From assembly GCA_016801885.1 (NCBI GenBank), contig CM028882.1, forward strand, positions 20,539,047 to 20,603,046: a DNA stretch of 64,000 nt, in the 5' to 3' direction. Below are positions 47,284 through 63,636 of this stretch, piece after piece (position 1 is the stretch's first letter; each line of letters opens with the position of its first letter). Origin of the DNA: Toxotes chatareus (taxonomy: Eukaryota > Chordata > Actinopteri > Toxotidae). The translations under genes were made by a program, and so were the position numbers. Under the pieces are notes generated by a model that saw only the letters and a program-made list of their open reading frames with translations, ran no database searches and had not been told where the DNA came from.

Positions 47284-50023
47284 ATGTCTGCCTCCGTGGT
47301 GCGAGCGACCGTCCGAGCGGTCAACAAAAGGAAGATGGTCGCCACAAGAGCCGCTCTGACACTGGTAAGTGGTAAACTGTGGTTGATCTGATATAGAGCC
47401 GTTTTCTACCCGGTCAGTATGCGATAATTCAGGACATATTAACACCAGCGACCGTTGGCCAACGTTACGTGATCCGAAGTTAGCTAAGCTAGCTAACTAT
47501 CGGTGGCTTGAACGTTAAAGGCAGAAAAACTTTCCCGAAACATTTCACTTTTGACCGTGTGGGCGAGTTTGTGTTACCTGGGGTACACACTACCGCGGTT
47601 CTACAAATATGACATGACATCGTAAAATCATAATGGGTCAGGGCTTAACCAGATGTTCGCGTTATTCCCAGGCAAGGCAACGATTGATTGCTAAGCTAAT
47701 CTAAGTAAATTATGCTAAGTTAAGCTAAGTATGTGCCACCGGCTCTTCTGTTCGTCAACAGCAATCGTTAGGAGAGTATTAGCAATTCACAGAAGTAGAA
47801 CTTCAAAGAGTAATCGATTTATTACTTGAGAGAAAATGAATCGACAATTATTTATCTTTCAGTCATTTTTCAAATAAAAATGCCAGATTTCTTCTGTTTA
47901 CAGCTTCTCAGGTATGAAGATTGTATGATTTGCTTTTTTTCCCGTTTTAATTACTTTATTGATCCCTCCTGGGGAAATTACTCTCTGCATTTTACCCACA
48001 CCAAGAGAACGAAACACACATACAAGCATGCGCCTGCACTGGATACGCTGGGGCAGGAGGCTGCCCAGTGGGGTTGATCGGTCGCAGAGAGGAGGCGCGT
48101 CTCCTTCATCACCATCGTAGACGTTTTTTTGCGCTTGGTCGAGGGATCGAACCCACGACCCTCCGATCTCAGGCCGGTCCAAACACGCACTCTTAACTTG
48201 TTATGGGTGTTGTTTTGGACAATAACTGGACAAATTTAGACATCACTGTCAATTCAAAAGGCTAATTTTATAGACTGAACAATTACTCTGCAAATTAATC
48301 TTAAATAGCTGCAGTCCTGTTTAATAGGAGGAATCATACCAGAAAAATAATCAGTAATTAGTGGAGAAGTACTCAGTGGGATATTAGTGTAAATTAAACA
48401 CACTCTGAGTGTAGCAAGTTGCCAGTGCAGAGGCATGGTTTGTTGTTATGGGTGGGATGATGGTGAATATCAGCCTGACAAGCTCTGCTAGCAGTGCTGT
48501 TTAAAGATAATGTGTTTGTATGGTGGTCTGAGCTGATAACAGTAGTGCGCTCAAGTCTCTCAAAACTAAGGCAACTGCAGGCGATGTTCTGTTAAAGAGT
48601 ACATACTCTACAAGGAGCTACAAGTTTTGGACATTATCATTGGCACTTGATTTACAGTATAGTTATGAAACAGCTCCAGGCTGTGACACAGTTGGGATGT
48701 ACTGTACATTTGGCAGCACAGTGGCACATATACAGGTGAACACACCGGCTTTAAGGGATTAGCACCATATGACTAGTGTAGTCTCCCAAACGCCTCCACA
48801 AGTAAGCCCAAACACTGAGTTCCCTCTTTTCTGCACCTGCATCTACTCCCTTACAGGAGAAGCTACAGGGTTGCAGGTTATTTTATTATACTGTACTTGC
48901 TTATTTCAGGCAGGTTGGCTTGTTAGTCCCTAAAGCGCAAACTTGTCACAGTGGGGAACGCAGTATCAAAATAACTGAAAGAATCCTAAACCAGCACCTC
49001 AGTCTGTTTCTCTGTTATTCTTCTGTTCAGTGTGTTTGAAAAACTCACAGTTTTGCCAAAATACACAGCTTTTATCTGAATGTCATGTATATTGAAGCTG
49101 TCTGTAGTAACATTTTATCTTCTGTTCTCTTCTTTAGACTCCAGCAGCTGTGAACAAGGTCAGGTTGTTGTTGCAGAACAAGCCAGAATATGTGAGTAAT
49201 TGATACGACAAACAAAAACTGAAACATCATATCATTGAGCACGCTGTGCTTCTCTACTTATGTAACGGCAGCATGATGCTGTTTTGTTTTGAGTCTTCAA
49301 TTTTCAATAAATTTGGTTGTTCTTCTCAAAAGAATTTATCTTTCTCTGCTTTCGGTTGTTAAAAAGTTAACTTTTATCAATATTTAAAGTCTTTTTCTAC
49401 CTTTTATCTTTACTGAATAGGTAATTGTTGATATAGGACCACACAATTAACTTTTTGTATGTCTGTCTGGTTCTTTCTAGATTGGTTTGAAGGTCGGAGT
49501 GAGAACACGTGGCTGTAATGGACTGACTTACACACTGGATTACACCAAGGAGAAAGACAAATCTGATGAGGAAGTGTTGCAGGATGGTAAATTACATGCT
49601 GTTGTTTTGTATTCCTTTATAGTGAAAGGTTTTGAATTATTTGGGTTATGAGGACAGATGAACAAAGTTCAAATAGTTTTGTGAAGATTATTCACCGACT
49701 ACATTGCTGTGTGTCACTGTGATCTAAAAAAATACTACCACTAGTGAAGTTTTAATATTTTCAGATTATTTTCTGCTTTGTTTTTAGCAACATATAATCA
49801 AGCTTACAACATTCTGGCTGAGCACTGATGCCAGTATAATTTGTGAGTAGTGACCCCTCTACTAACTCTTTCAGGCGTGAGGGTGTTCATAGAGAAGAAA
49901 GCTCAGCTAACCCTTTTGGGAACTGAGATGGACTTTGTGGAGACAAAGCTGTCCAGTGAATTTGTCTTCAACAATCCCAACATCAAGGGCACATGTGGCT
50001 GTGGTGAGAGCTTCAACATCTGA
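47284..50023 (+). CDS. isca1: Iron-sulfur cluster assembly 1 (A-type carrier)
   Basis: Four exons: 47284-47364, 49138-49191, 49481-49586 and 49875-50023; 390 nt, 129 aa, the same length as human ISCA1. The N-terminus MSASVVRATVRAVNKRK is basic and acts as a mitochondrial targeting sequence. The three cluster-binding cysteines are present: C57 in TRGCNGLTY and C121 and C123 in GTCGCGESFNI. ISCA1 works with ISCA2 and IBA57 in the mitochondrial matrix to form [4Fe-4S] clusters for lipoate synthase, aconitase and others. It is downstream of tut7 in the same direction. Human 9q21 has the same pair adjacent. Confidence 0.97.
47830..48195 (-). repeat. tRNA-derived SINE and adjoining repeat in isca1 intron 1
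   Basis: On the minus strand from about 48190, the sequence contains a B-box GGTTCGATCCC (48153-48143) and ends with the teleost SINE tail 'aatttccccaggaggg' plus 'atcaataaag' (to about 47956). Bases 47836-47930 ('gtcatttttcaaataaaaat', 'gccag') look like a second dispersed teleost repeat fragment. Nothing here is coding. Confidence 0.55.
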
Positions 50024-50940
50024 GCATCATGGAGCCTGCATCCTCCCACACCATTCCTGCTCCAAACCTTGTCCCATCCATAAAGACTGAGAGACTGAAT
50101 GCTGAGGCGGAAGTAGGGCATAAAGAAATCTTTGAGATGTGGATGTGCCTCCTTTCCTTCCACTGCTCTTCCTGATGACCACACACATACATACAGTCTT
50201 GGAGCATACATGTTCACGCTTAGAGGAAGGTTTAACCACAATCTGTGTAGTCAAAACCATCTCAGCATAATCAATTTTAGGTTCAGAAACCTCTGACTGT
50301 CGACAACTGCTTTTATTCATTCTGGGCTCTGCTTTTAAAAAAAATGGAATGACCTCAAAAACAAGGTGTTAATTTAGTGACTGTCTGCCATTTTACACGT
50401 ATACGCACATTATGGTGAGAGTTGAATTAAGTCAACTCTCACCATGACCTGTATGCAGGAGGAAACAACGAAGCCCAAGGACATATTCACTAAAGCAGAG
50501 AGTTGATAAGGTGTAACTTGGTAAAGCTAAGAGGATGAACAATGAAACTATCCCTGAATTGACAGATGTTAAGGCCAGCATTACCTTGATGATCACACTG
50601 TAAGACAAAACACCATTATCCAGTGTCATGTACCGGCAGTATGCAAAAGTGGAGGAGTTTGAGTGTCTTGAAACTGCTTTATCAGTTTGTATAGTCTTTG
50701 AAAAGTTAAAATATATATTTATCTCTGTGTAAATATAAAGAATGTAAATCTCCCTTGAACCACACAAACGCACAAAAAAAAAAGAACGCACAAAACATGT
50801 ATCCCTCACAGAGTACATGAGGTTTATGTTGGGGTTTTTGTTTTTTTTTTTGCTTGATCAAAGCCAGGAACTTGTGTTTGTATAGACTGCGCTCTCTTAA
50901 GATTTGTAACCTGTGCAATATGTCTGTGTACATAAGAAAT

Positions 50941-50946
50941 AATAAA
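50941..50946 (+). terminator. isca1: Polyadenylation signal of isca1
   Basis: AATAAA about 920 nt after the isca1 stop codon. It lies only 51 bp upstream of the ATG of the next predicted gene on the same strand. Confidence 0.5.
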
Positions 50947-50996
50947 TAGCTAAATCCATAGTCAGCATTTGTTATTTTTTAAAGTGTTTTGGGGTC

Positions 50997-52610
50997 ATGG
51001 ACAGGGAAAGCAAAGATGGAGATTCTGACAGCAGAGAGTCCTGTGGGCTTAAGGTAGTGGAAATAATACATAAAATAATTATTGTTAGATTTACCAATAG
51101 CATTTAACAGGGCAGTTGTCAATTTGTTTCCACATTGTATTTTGAAACCATATAAACTATGACTGTTTTGTGGTGATGATAGTTATCTATTTAAAAAAAA
51201 ACAAATTAGTAATTAAAAAAACATTTAAATTGTTCCTTTCATTTTGGGGGCAGTTTCGGGTAGAACAAGCAACTGAGCAATATTAACATGAATTTGGAAT
51301 TAAGTGACAACATTCGCCACTTGATGTATGGTAGTAAAACTGAGCACAAAGACGATAAAATACTGTGTAGAGCTGCAGAGTTAGGTGATAATTCTCTGTG
51401 GGTTCATCACTAAGCTACCCCTTCAACATTACGCATTTCCCTTGGATCCTTTGCTAATGTAAAAATGTTTATTAGTGCAGCTTTAAATGTATTGTCCTTG
51501 GGAAAGTTACAGGTTTTAACCAACCCTGATGACTCTTTGTGAATAGTCACATTTTACAAACACAGAACATGCTGCTTCCCTGTGAATCATCATCAGCATT
51601 TTCCTCCTGTAGGTAACTTCCTTTTGATTTTGTTTTGTTTATGAAGTACAGGTACAGGGTATTTACTTAGAATGTGAGGCCACGTGCAGCTCAAGGAAAT
51701 ACAATCAATCTGGATTCTTTTCATGATGTGTATGGTTCACAGAAGCAACTGTGAGTCACTGAAGGATGTGTTTTTTATTAGCACTCTTGAAAATGTATTT
51801 GATTTCTGTGTAATTGTGAAACTCCTTTAGTGCTACTTTTCTCAGATTTCAGAGTTATTAAGAGCTTTGGCTGAAAGGAAACCACCATCTCGTGACATGA
51901 CACATATTGGCCCTGGAAACATCGGACCCACCCTCTCCATCTTAAGCAATGAAGGTACAGGCACTGGTAACACCCATGGGACCTTTAGATCCAGAGCTGT
52001 CATCCCTGAAAATCTCAGCCAGTTGTCCACATGTCACTTTAAAAGGTGGGATCACCTTAGTGAGCGCTTACCTGCCCCAGTCCATGTTCCTGTCTCCAGC
52101 ACTGCAGTGGCGTCATATCAGGAAGGACAACTGCAACCCAGCTTTCCATTCTCAAATCCAGTCATCCTTGCTCACCTGGTGGAAAAGTCTAAGATGCTGC
52201 CCTGTGATTCATTGTTCTCTATTGGAGAACGGCTTAAAAAGCAAGAGATACATCCACACATCCTGGGTGTGCAAGCTTGGACCAAACAGCTGTCCTGTCC
52301 ACAGTGGATGCCAAACACAGTGTCTCCCCAAACTGGTCAGTTAGTTGGATAATTGGTTTAGAGTTATCATGTTAGTAATACTGATGGTCATACTGATTAG
52401 TAGAATGATGCTGGATCATTCACTGATTGTTTAATGTCTGATCCTGATCCAGGGCCAACCAACGAATGGTTCTTTGAGAACCTGACTGACCTGCAGGGGA
52501 AGCTTTTTTTAGGTGCCTCAAAGAAACATGGAGTTCCCAGACACTCTCTGATGCCTGGGAAAAAAACTCATCGCAACTCATCAGAATCCACCTCTTTACC
52601 ACCCAGTTAG
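50997..52610 (+). CDS. Unrecognised three-exon gene, 234 aa
   Basis: Exons 50997-51053, 51846-52335 and 52453-52610 join with GT/AG sites and matching phases (0, then 1) to 705 nt. The protein starts MDRESKDGDSDSRESCGLK, continues ISELLRALAERKPPSRD, and ends TSLPPS. The 490-nt middle exon is fully open, which is unlikely by chance, and is preceded by a pyrimidine-rich acceptor. No signal peptide, membrane helix, zinc motif or repeat is visible. It is Ser/Pro/His rich, with one Trp/Phe-rich spot (NEWFFENL) and a basic tail (GKKTHRNSS). It looks like a mostly disordered intracellular protein with short linear motifs. I do not recognise the family. Its ATG is 51 bp after the isca1 polyadenylation signal, so a 5' non-coding exon further upstream is possible. 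A hAT MITE follows 77 bp after the stop codon. Confidence 0.65.
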
Positions 52611-52679
52611 TCACAGTTAGAGACACAGAAAAGATAAAATTGAACTGAGACCAGCAAAGACAGTTGTGACAGAGTGATC

Positions 52680-53232
52680 ATTGTTGCCAGTGGCGGTTTT
52701 TGGCACGGGCGAACCGGGCAGCCGCCGGGGACGGCATCAAATGGGGGGCGGCACAACCACGTGAAAAAAAAATCATCTGCACCGCTAAGCTGTTTTCTAT
52801 TATCTATTATATTACTGTGTGGGGAATTGGCAATTGGCATTGTCCCCATCTCCCAGCATGCACCACCAGCATTTGCATGTAGAAACGGCACCCTGACTCA
52901 GAGTGGTGGTGGTGGTTGGAAGAGTGTGGGAGTCGTCCCTAGTGATGGTCTTCTAACACTCGAGGCTCTGACACATGCACAGTAGCTCACGAGGCAGTTG
53001 TACTGAACCACTGTGCCGAGGTGTGGTTTGGTTATTGACATGAACTGACAAAAACAATAAAGGGGGTGGGATGGAGTAAGTGATGTCAGAAAAGGGGCGG
53101 GGATACAGTGGGAGGGGTTAGGAAGTGATGTCATACAGGGGGTGGGGGGTCCGGTGGGCGGGTTTGGGGGGGGTCATAAATCTTTTTCACATAAGGGTGT
53201 ACTCTTTCTCTCTAACCGCCACTGATTGTTGC
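52680..53232. mobile_element. hAT-type MITE with perfect 8-bp target duplication
   Basis: The element is 52688-53224. Its ends are inverted (CAGTGGCGGTTTTT at left; AACCGCCACTG at right) and it is flanked by identical attgttgc at 52680-52687 and 53225-53232. The body is 537 bp with G-rich stretches and no transposase frame, hence non-autonomous. The exact duplication suggests a fairly recent insertion. It lies just downstream of the unrecognised gene. Confidence 0.85.
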
Positions 53233-54365
53233 AGTATTTACAAAGACACAAACAAGAGACTCGTTAGAAACACAACTTTTTTTTATTTAATACAGAAAAT
53301 TATGTTCACAATGAGAGCCCTTTCAACAAACACATTTTCTTTTGCAATGATGCACCTAGAAAAGCCAGGCATTGTTGGAATATGAAACTTCCACCAGCGC
53401 TTACTCATCTCACACATAAGAATAATTCCTCTAAAATACCAGTTTCTTTCATCTCATGCAAAAAAAAAAAAGATTTGTATATGACTGATGGCCTGAATAA
53501 TATGTGAAACAGCAACTACAAAAACAACAAACATCACCTTTGTACTCAAACACTTCTCTTGTATCACTCTGTGAAACTGGCAGGGTTTGCCACTTGCTGC
53601 TCGTTTGCAGACACGGTCATAAAGGATGTAATGACAGCTTTAGAAAAAGTGTTTGTTGTGCTGGAAACGGTGGGAGATCAAGGTGTACTGTCACCACGAC
53701 CAGCAGCTGCCACCAGGATTCATTTTCATATTTGTTTGCAGGTTATGATTTCTCTGTTTTAACATAGTAAAATAAAATGGTGGTGGAATAACATTTGACT
53801 GAGAGAGTTTGGAGGAAATTAATGGTTTAGGTATAGCTGCAGTTTGAGCTGAAGCTGCATGTTATCTTGAAGAAGAAATAAAATAACTTTATTCGAGTCC
53901 AACTGCAGTCATTTTACAGGGCAGCCAGTCCTGGGTAATTACAGATGATGATGGAGTTTTTGTTTAAAAGCTCCTATGACCTCAGCCTCTCGCCCCAAAC
54001 AACCCCTCCCCTCCCCACTTATGGGGGTCTATAACAGTGCTTTCATCTCAGACCTGCAGAGAACAGAACAACAACCCATCACGGACCAGCACAGGACTAA
54101 ACCTTGCTTTACAGAGCAGAGACGGGAGTACTGCGAAAGCAAACAGGCGGAACGCAGGTGAGAGAAATTTTTATACAAAAAAAGGCTTATTTTATATGTT
54201 TAAACATTTAGCTTGGCTTTGTCTTATGTCATTAGCAAGTGTTCATTCAAATAACGTCAAGAAAAATGATGAAACTATGCACATATTTAAATGTACCAGT
54301 TTTTATTGCATTTTTTTGGTGATACACTTGCATGGGAGCAGACACTACAAACTTGACTTGTGAAG
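53233..54365. other. Intergenic region and 5' flank of the kisspeptin-receptor gene
   Basis: No coding exon is supported. A 5' UTR and perhaps the promoter of the downstream GPCR gene probably lie at 53990-54365; a first non-coding exon could end at the donor-like site 'gcag|gtgaga' (54156-54161). Confidence 0.4.
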
Positions 54366-57088
54366 ATGAGAGTGGATTCAGCAGCCAGTCATGGTCCAGA
54401 CTGTGGGTCGGCATGTAACGAGTCTGCAGCTCTGGAGGGACGGGGTCCACCGATGTTGGTCGACGCCTGGCTGGTCCCCACTTTCTTCAGCCTCATCATG
54501 TTGGTAGGCCTGGTCGGGAACTCGCTGGTCATCCATGTGGTCACCAAACACCAGCAGATGAAGACCGTCACCAACTTTTACATAGGTAACATTTCTGAAG
54601 CACAATACGTAGTAATGGGATGCAAAAAGGAAATTCCTAAGAGTTTGTGACTTTGATCAAAAGAGAAAACATAGCTGAGGGATCGCCTCTTGATTAGTTT
54701 AATTTCACCAGGATAAATCCACTATCCAGTAGTAGTACAGCTTTTGAGGAATTACCAGGTACACATAATAAAAAACACAGAATAAGGTGATTAAAACATA
54801 TCAAATGACATTGACAGTAATGTTGGCTTGTAATTCACATAAAAATAAAGTCACATTTTGAATAAAAACTTAGAATGGATGAGTAGTCCCAAATTTAATT
54901 TTGAAAGACAGAAACCTCAGCACCAACCACCGTTATAGGTACTGATACACTTAAGGTATTCTTGACCCCTTGAATTCATCTCATGTTGACACACCTTGAA
55001 TTCCATTTCTCTCTTTAGAAATTACTGTTCTTGTTCTCCTCTAGTAAACCTGGCTACCACTGATATCTTGTTTCTGGTCTGCTGCGTGCCCTTCACTGCC
55101 ACACTGTATCCACTGCCCAGCTGGATCTTTGGAGAGTTTATGTGTCGACTGGTGAACTACCTTCAGCAGGTGAGATACACACACTTAAACAAGCAAATAA
55201 ACAGGCATGGGATTGCTTAAAAAAAAAGAGCCACAGGAAGGTAATGGTTACTACATGGTATCATGGTAATTTAATAGCATGATGACCAAAATACCATACT
55301 GTAGTCCTGCAATTGTAACCCTAACCCAATTGAAAAGCTCCCACAAATCATTGTAGAATTATGGATATTTTATTATGTACAGAATAATTACTACCAGATG
55401 TGCAGCCACCCAGTTTGTAAAGCAATTTGTATTACACAGTGTTTGCATGAAAAGTGCTGTACAAATGAAGTTTGACTGATGGATTGATTGATAGCTGAAA
55501 AGCATATAGACAGTGATGATAAATTAATTGCATATAATTTCATAAAGATGTAGTAAAAACTCATGATGTACTAATCTGCCTAAAATAGTCTAATGTAGAT
55601 TAGGTGAATGATATAAAGAGGTTGTGTTTAATGTAATAACAATGCCTAAAGTGTCAAACAGAAACAAATCTACCTTTGTGTGTATGTGTGTGTGTGTGCG
55701 TGTGTGTCTGTGTGTGTTGTAGGTGACAGCTCAGGCAACATGTATCACTCTGTCAGCGATGAGTGTGGACCGCTGCTACGTCACTGTCTATCCTCTGCAG
55801 TCACTGCGACACCGCACCCCCCGCATGGCTCTGGCCATCTCGTTGTCTATATGGATAGGTATCATTAAAAAAAAAAACACACACACACACACACAAGCAG
55901 CAACCACCATACTGCAGCCCAGTGTCACAGACTGAGATACCTATCAATAACAAAAACAGGCCCTTACTGTTGTGGAAAGAAAAGGTAATGACTTTGTAAT
56001 TCTCGAGAGCAGTAGGGGATTTTTCAATTGCTATCCACATAGTTTGGAGTTTGGAGCCAGCATCTCATGGCAGTAAATTAAATTTACTTTGAACATCACC
56101 CTCTGAGCCACACAGTCATGTCCCCTGTCCTCTCCAGGCTCCTTGCTGCTGTCAACCCCTGTGGCTGTGTACCAGCGTCTAGAGACAGGATACTGGTTTG
56201 GTCCTCAGACGTACTGCAGCGAGGTCTTCCCCTCGGCCCGCCTCCAGAAAGCCTTCATCATCTACAGCTTCTTGGCTGTTTACCTGCTGCCACTGCTCAC
56301 CATCACTGCCTGTTATGCCTTCATGCTCAAGCGCATGGGCCAACCCAGCGTGAATCCCATCGATAGTAGCTACCAAGTAAGAGAAAGATGTGGAGTTACG
56401 TTCACTTGCAAAACATATTTCTCACTTATTAAATCCACAGATTACAGAAATTGTTTCTGATCATTACAAAGACATGACAAAGCTTCCTTAACTCCAGCTT
56501 CAGGCTCAGGCCCAGCGAGCGGCAGCAGTACGGGCGCGAGTCTCCCGGATGGTGGTGGTGATGGTGGCCCTGTTCCTCATCTGCTGGGGGCCCATCCAGG
56601 TCTGCATCCTCCTGCAAGCTTTTGGCCTCCGCAGTTACGTTCTATACAAGGTAACTTACGCTCTGTGATGACTGATTAAATGATCCTCGTCTTAATTTTT
56701 TACACACTCTTCTCACAGTCATAGCTCAGTCAAAACACACAGACATCATCCTGTTAAAATATATTGTTTTGTGTGGATAACATTTAAAGAAAAAACTGAA
56801 AAGGGAACATTGAATGGGGAAAAATGTCCGAATCGTTTTTTTCATCCACAGCTGAAGATTTGGGGTCACTGCATGTCTTACTCCAACTCTTCTGTCAACC
56901 CCCTGGTTTATGCCTTCATGGGCAACAACTTCAGAAAGGCCTTCAAGCACGCCTTCCCTGCCATATTTATGTGGCGCACCAGGGGGAGAGTCAGGGTGGG
57001 AAACATGGACGCAGAGGAAGGGGGAGAAATGGATCGCCAGGCACCCAAAGGAGAAGCAGAGATGCACTTTCTTTCATCTGGATCCTAA
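54366..57088 (+). CDS. kiss1r: Kisspeptin receptor (GPR54 family GPCR)
   Basis: Six exons: 54366-54585, 55045-55169, 55723-55858, 56138-56376, 56498-56650 and 56852-57088; 1110 nt, 369 aa. The extracellular N-terminus has N18 in CNES. TM1 reads AWLVPTFFSLIMLVGLVGNS; the loop MKTVTNFYI, CCVPFTATLYPLPSW, FMCRLVNYLQQ and QATCITLSAMSVDR all follow KISS1R closely. TM6 has CWGPIQ and TM7 has HCMSYSNSSVNPLVYAF. The receptor couples to Gq and, in hypothalamic neurons, controls GnRH and reproduction. At the end of TM3 the DRY position reads D131-R132-C133 (DRW in human). The C-terminal tail is acidic and short. Teleosts have up to several kissr paralogues; position next to isca1 and psat1 may tell which one, but I cannot decide from sequence alone (most likely the kissr2/kiss1rb type kept in percomorphs). 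Confidence 0.9.
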
Positions 57089-60600
<3,512 letters not shown>

Positions 60601-60674
60601 CTGAGGGGAGAGATCGTCCACGGCTCTGAAATCAGACAACATCCACCAGCTGGACGCAGGAAATCGTTCGCATC

Positions 60675-63636
60675 ATGGAGCAGAAACAAACCATCAACTT
60701 TGGCGCTGGCCCTGCAAAACTCCCCCAGTCCGTAAGTTCAGATCCTCATTTTTACTTGTGTAACGTTAGTAGCACGGGGAAAGAGCTGTGACGAGCAAAG
60801 TGTGAATCAGCCTCGCTGTCTAATGGGGTGAATTAAAGCAACATTCAAAACTCAGCATTTGCACATTCACTGCGAATCCGTCGACCCGGTTTCCCCCCTC
60901 GCTGTGACAGAGACTGGTTTTCAGCCGTGTGAGAGAACAGCTGCTGGTTTCAGTGCCGTTGTCGCTTGGCATTTGTCAGCGGCTCAAACAGACTGAAAAC
61001 AGTGCGTTGAGTTGCATCAGCCTCATTCATTCATGTGGAAACCTGCTCCTTTGTTGCTTCACTGGCAGCAGCAGAAACAGCCTCTAGATGGCAGGAAAAC
61101 ACAGAAGAGTAAATCACATCTCTCACTCACTTCACAAACAGATTAGATTACTGTCACTGACATAAGTGTAAAATTAGAGAAACAGTTTTAATTTAATGAA
61201 GTTACATGACTGATTTAAATGTGACCTGGCTCTAAAAAACAACCCATTATCATTCCTGATAGTGTTTGTAGAAATACTTTTATATTTGACCTGTTGCAGG
61301 TGCTGCTCCAGGCACAGAAGGAGCTCCTCGACTACAGTGGCATTGGCATTAGCGTTCTTGGTGAGTAGAACCTACAGATGGGTTGAATTTAAGTTACTGT
61401 GAAAGAAAAGTATAGCTTTTTTTTTTTTAATGATATCAGTACATACACTCAGTGGGCAGTTAATTAGGAACAACAAATCCTCCCCTCATGAAGCTTATGT
61501 TAAGATTTTGTTGAAACTTGTTTAGTGAGGTGTTGATTCAATTGTGAGGTCACTTTTGAGGATGTAGTTTGTGCTGCCGTGGATATAGATTTCATTATAC
61601 AGAGAAGTGTTTCTGTTTAGCCCACCTTCATTGATATAAATGTAGTGGACCAAATAATAGAGACAACTGTCTGAATAATGTAATGATCTACTCAAAGCAG
61701 TGCATTGTCAGTGTTCTCTGCCTTCATAACTGATCCCTGCTTCCTCACTCACTGGAATATGTTCCTATATGTTTTAATCAGTAAATGCCAATGACAGTGA
61801 AATTAAATTCAAATGTTTTTGATTGCATTCAAACCAGAGATGAGTCACCGATCATCAGACTTCAGCAAAATCCTCAACAAAACAGAGAGTCTCCTGCGAG
61901 AATTGCTGTAAGTGTCTTTCGCTTCTTCTCTATTATCCTCCTCTTTCACTTCTCTCCTCATGTTGTGCTGCAGCACCATGTAAAACTTCCAAACTAAGAT
62001 GTTTATTCATATTCTCTTGCAACTTCAGCTCACAATATGTTGGTATTACATTTTTTTAGAGACAGCACCATCTTACCCAGGACATCTGAGCTGACTTCTT
62101 TTTATTTCATGTTTAGTTTGAACAACACTTCCATAATACCTGCACACCCAGACATACAGGAGAGTATCATAATAAAGTCTGATTGATGACAAGTAGAGTA
62201 ATAGGAGCAATAAAATTGTCACTTTAATAATTGTGTGTTTTCTCCCGTGCTGTTCAAGTTCTCGGCTTCTGTATTAATATTATCATTTTCTCCTCAGACT
62301 CTCTTGTGTATACATGTCAGACTGTTGATGGCTAAAAGCCTGAAAGGTTTATGGCTTGGCTGTGCTATGGTGTTTGTCAGTCAAGCAGGTGTGTTTCTTC
62401 ACATGGTTCACATAAGATTCATGTGGAAGAGCTGACTTTGCTGTACTCTTCCTGCAGTCTTTAATAGAAGACTTAAAAAGATGACTGAAAAGCCTTGTTG
62501 GTGGACTGTGATACTCCCATATCAACTCATTAAACTGCAGAGATAACTTAATACCATTACAGCTAATGTTGTTAGGACCTCTCCTTGTTAAGCTCATAGT
62601 GCAGCACAGACAGGACAACATTCAGAATCAGAATCAGCTTTATTCGCCAAGTACGCATACACATACAAGGAATTTTTTGCCGGCAGTTGTTGTCTCTCTA
62701 GTCGTAAAAAAAAACAAGGTAACAAATCCATATACAATATGTACAAATATAAATATGCCCAACATAGCATACTGATAAAATACCATATATTCCTCAAAGT
62801 TTCCAATTCAAAAGCTAAATAAGCATTTAGAACATTTAGAAAATGCAACAAATAATTGCCCATATAATCAGCTGGCTAAGAACAAAATGTACATACTGTT
62901 GTGTTAATCTGATATTCAGCTGTTTGTGGTTTTGGTTTTTATATTCATATTTTTAGGGATGTCCGTTTTAAAATTAGTTCTTTTATGCTAAAATTTCACT
63001 GATTCCGAAGTCAATATTTATCTTAGAAATGATCAAAATAGACAGGTTGAGTTTTAGAAATTCTACCTTTAATGTTAGGGAAACTGCTTATGGCTTTATG
63101 TATGCCAATGCTGTTGGCAAGTGAACCAGTAGAAGCAGGTGCTTTCTTTTTGTTTGTTTGTTTTCTCCTGTTATTCTTAAAGAAACCGACACCATTCAGT
63201 CTATTTTAATCTACTTTTTACTAAATGGTGTCAATAATCTTGGTTATATAATAATATTTACTTCACCATAAAGTTTAACTATGGTGACACAAGACACAGC
63301 TGCGTGTTTCTATCATAACATTTCATCCACACCAGTGGATGGAGATCCTGTATCTGTTGTTGATGTTGTGCGAACTGTATCTCTGTTGAGTATGAACCAG
63401 TTTAACAATCAGTGACCTTTGTCTTCACAGAAATATCCCAGACAACTACAAGGTGATGTTTCTGCAGGGCGGCGGGTCTGGACAGTTCAGCGCTGTTCCT
63501 CTCAACCTGATTGGCCTCAAAGAGGACAAGTGTGCCGATTACCTGGTGACCGGCACGTGGTCGGCAAAAGCAGCGAAAGAAGCGGAAAAATACGGAAAAA
63601 TCAATGTTGTCCACCCGAAGCTGGATAGTTATACGA
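60675..63636 (+). CDS. psat1: Phosphoserine aminotransferase 1 (5' part; continues beyond the window)
   Basis: Four exons are visible: 60675-60731, 61300-61360, 61838-61907 and 63431-63636, ending in a phase-1 donor, so the gene runs off the right edge. It begins MEQKQTINFGAGPAKLPQSV and continues LDYSGIGISVLEMSHRSSDF, matching PSAT1. LQGGGSGQFSAVPLNL is the phosphate/PLP-binding loop region; the PLP lysine lies in later exons outside this window. PSAT1 is cytosolic and converts 3-phosphohydroxypyruvate and glutamate to phosphoserine and 2-oxoglutarate, the second step of serine synthesis. The region before the ATG is G+C rich and a likely promoter. Intron 3 (61908-63430) contains a dispersed repeat at 62621-62697. 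Confidence 0.96.
62621..62697. repeat. Dispersed teleost repeat fragment in psat1 intron 3
   Basis: The phrase 'cagaatcagctttattcgcc' followed by 'aagtacgcatacacatacaa' is a very common teleost interspersed sequence. Family not named here. Confidence 0.5.

Noticed and set aside
53125..53385. 86-aa plus-strand frame across the MITE edge
   Set aside because: Crosses the right end of the hAT MITE and its target duplication; no homology.
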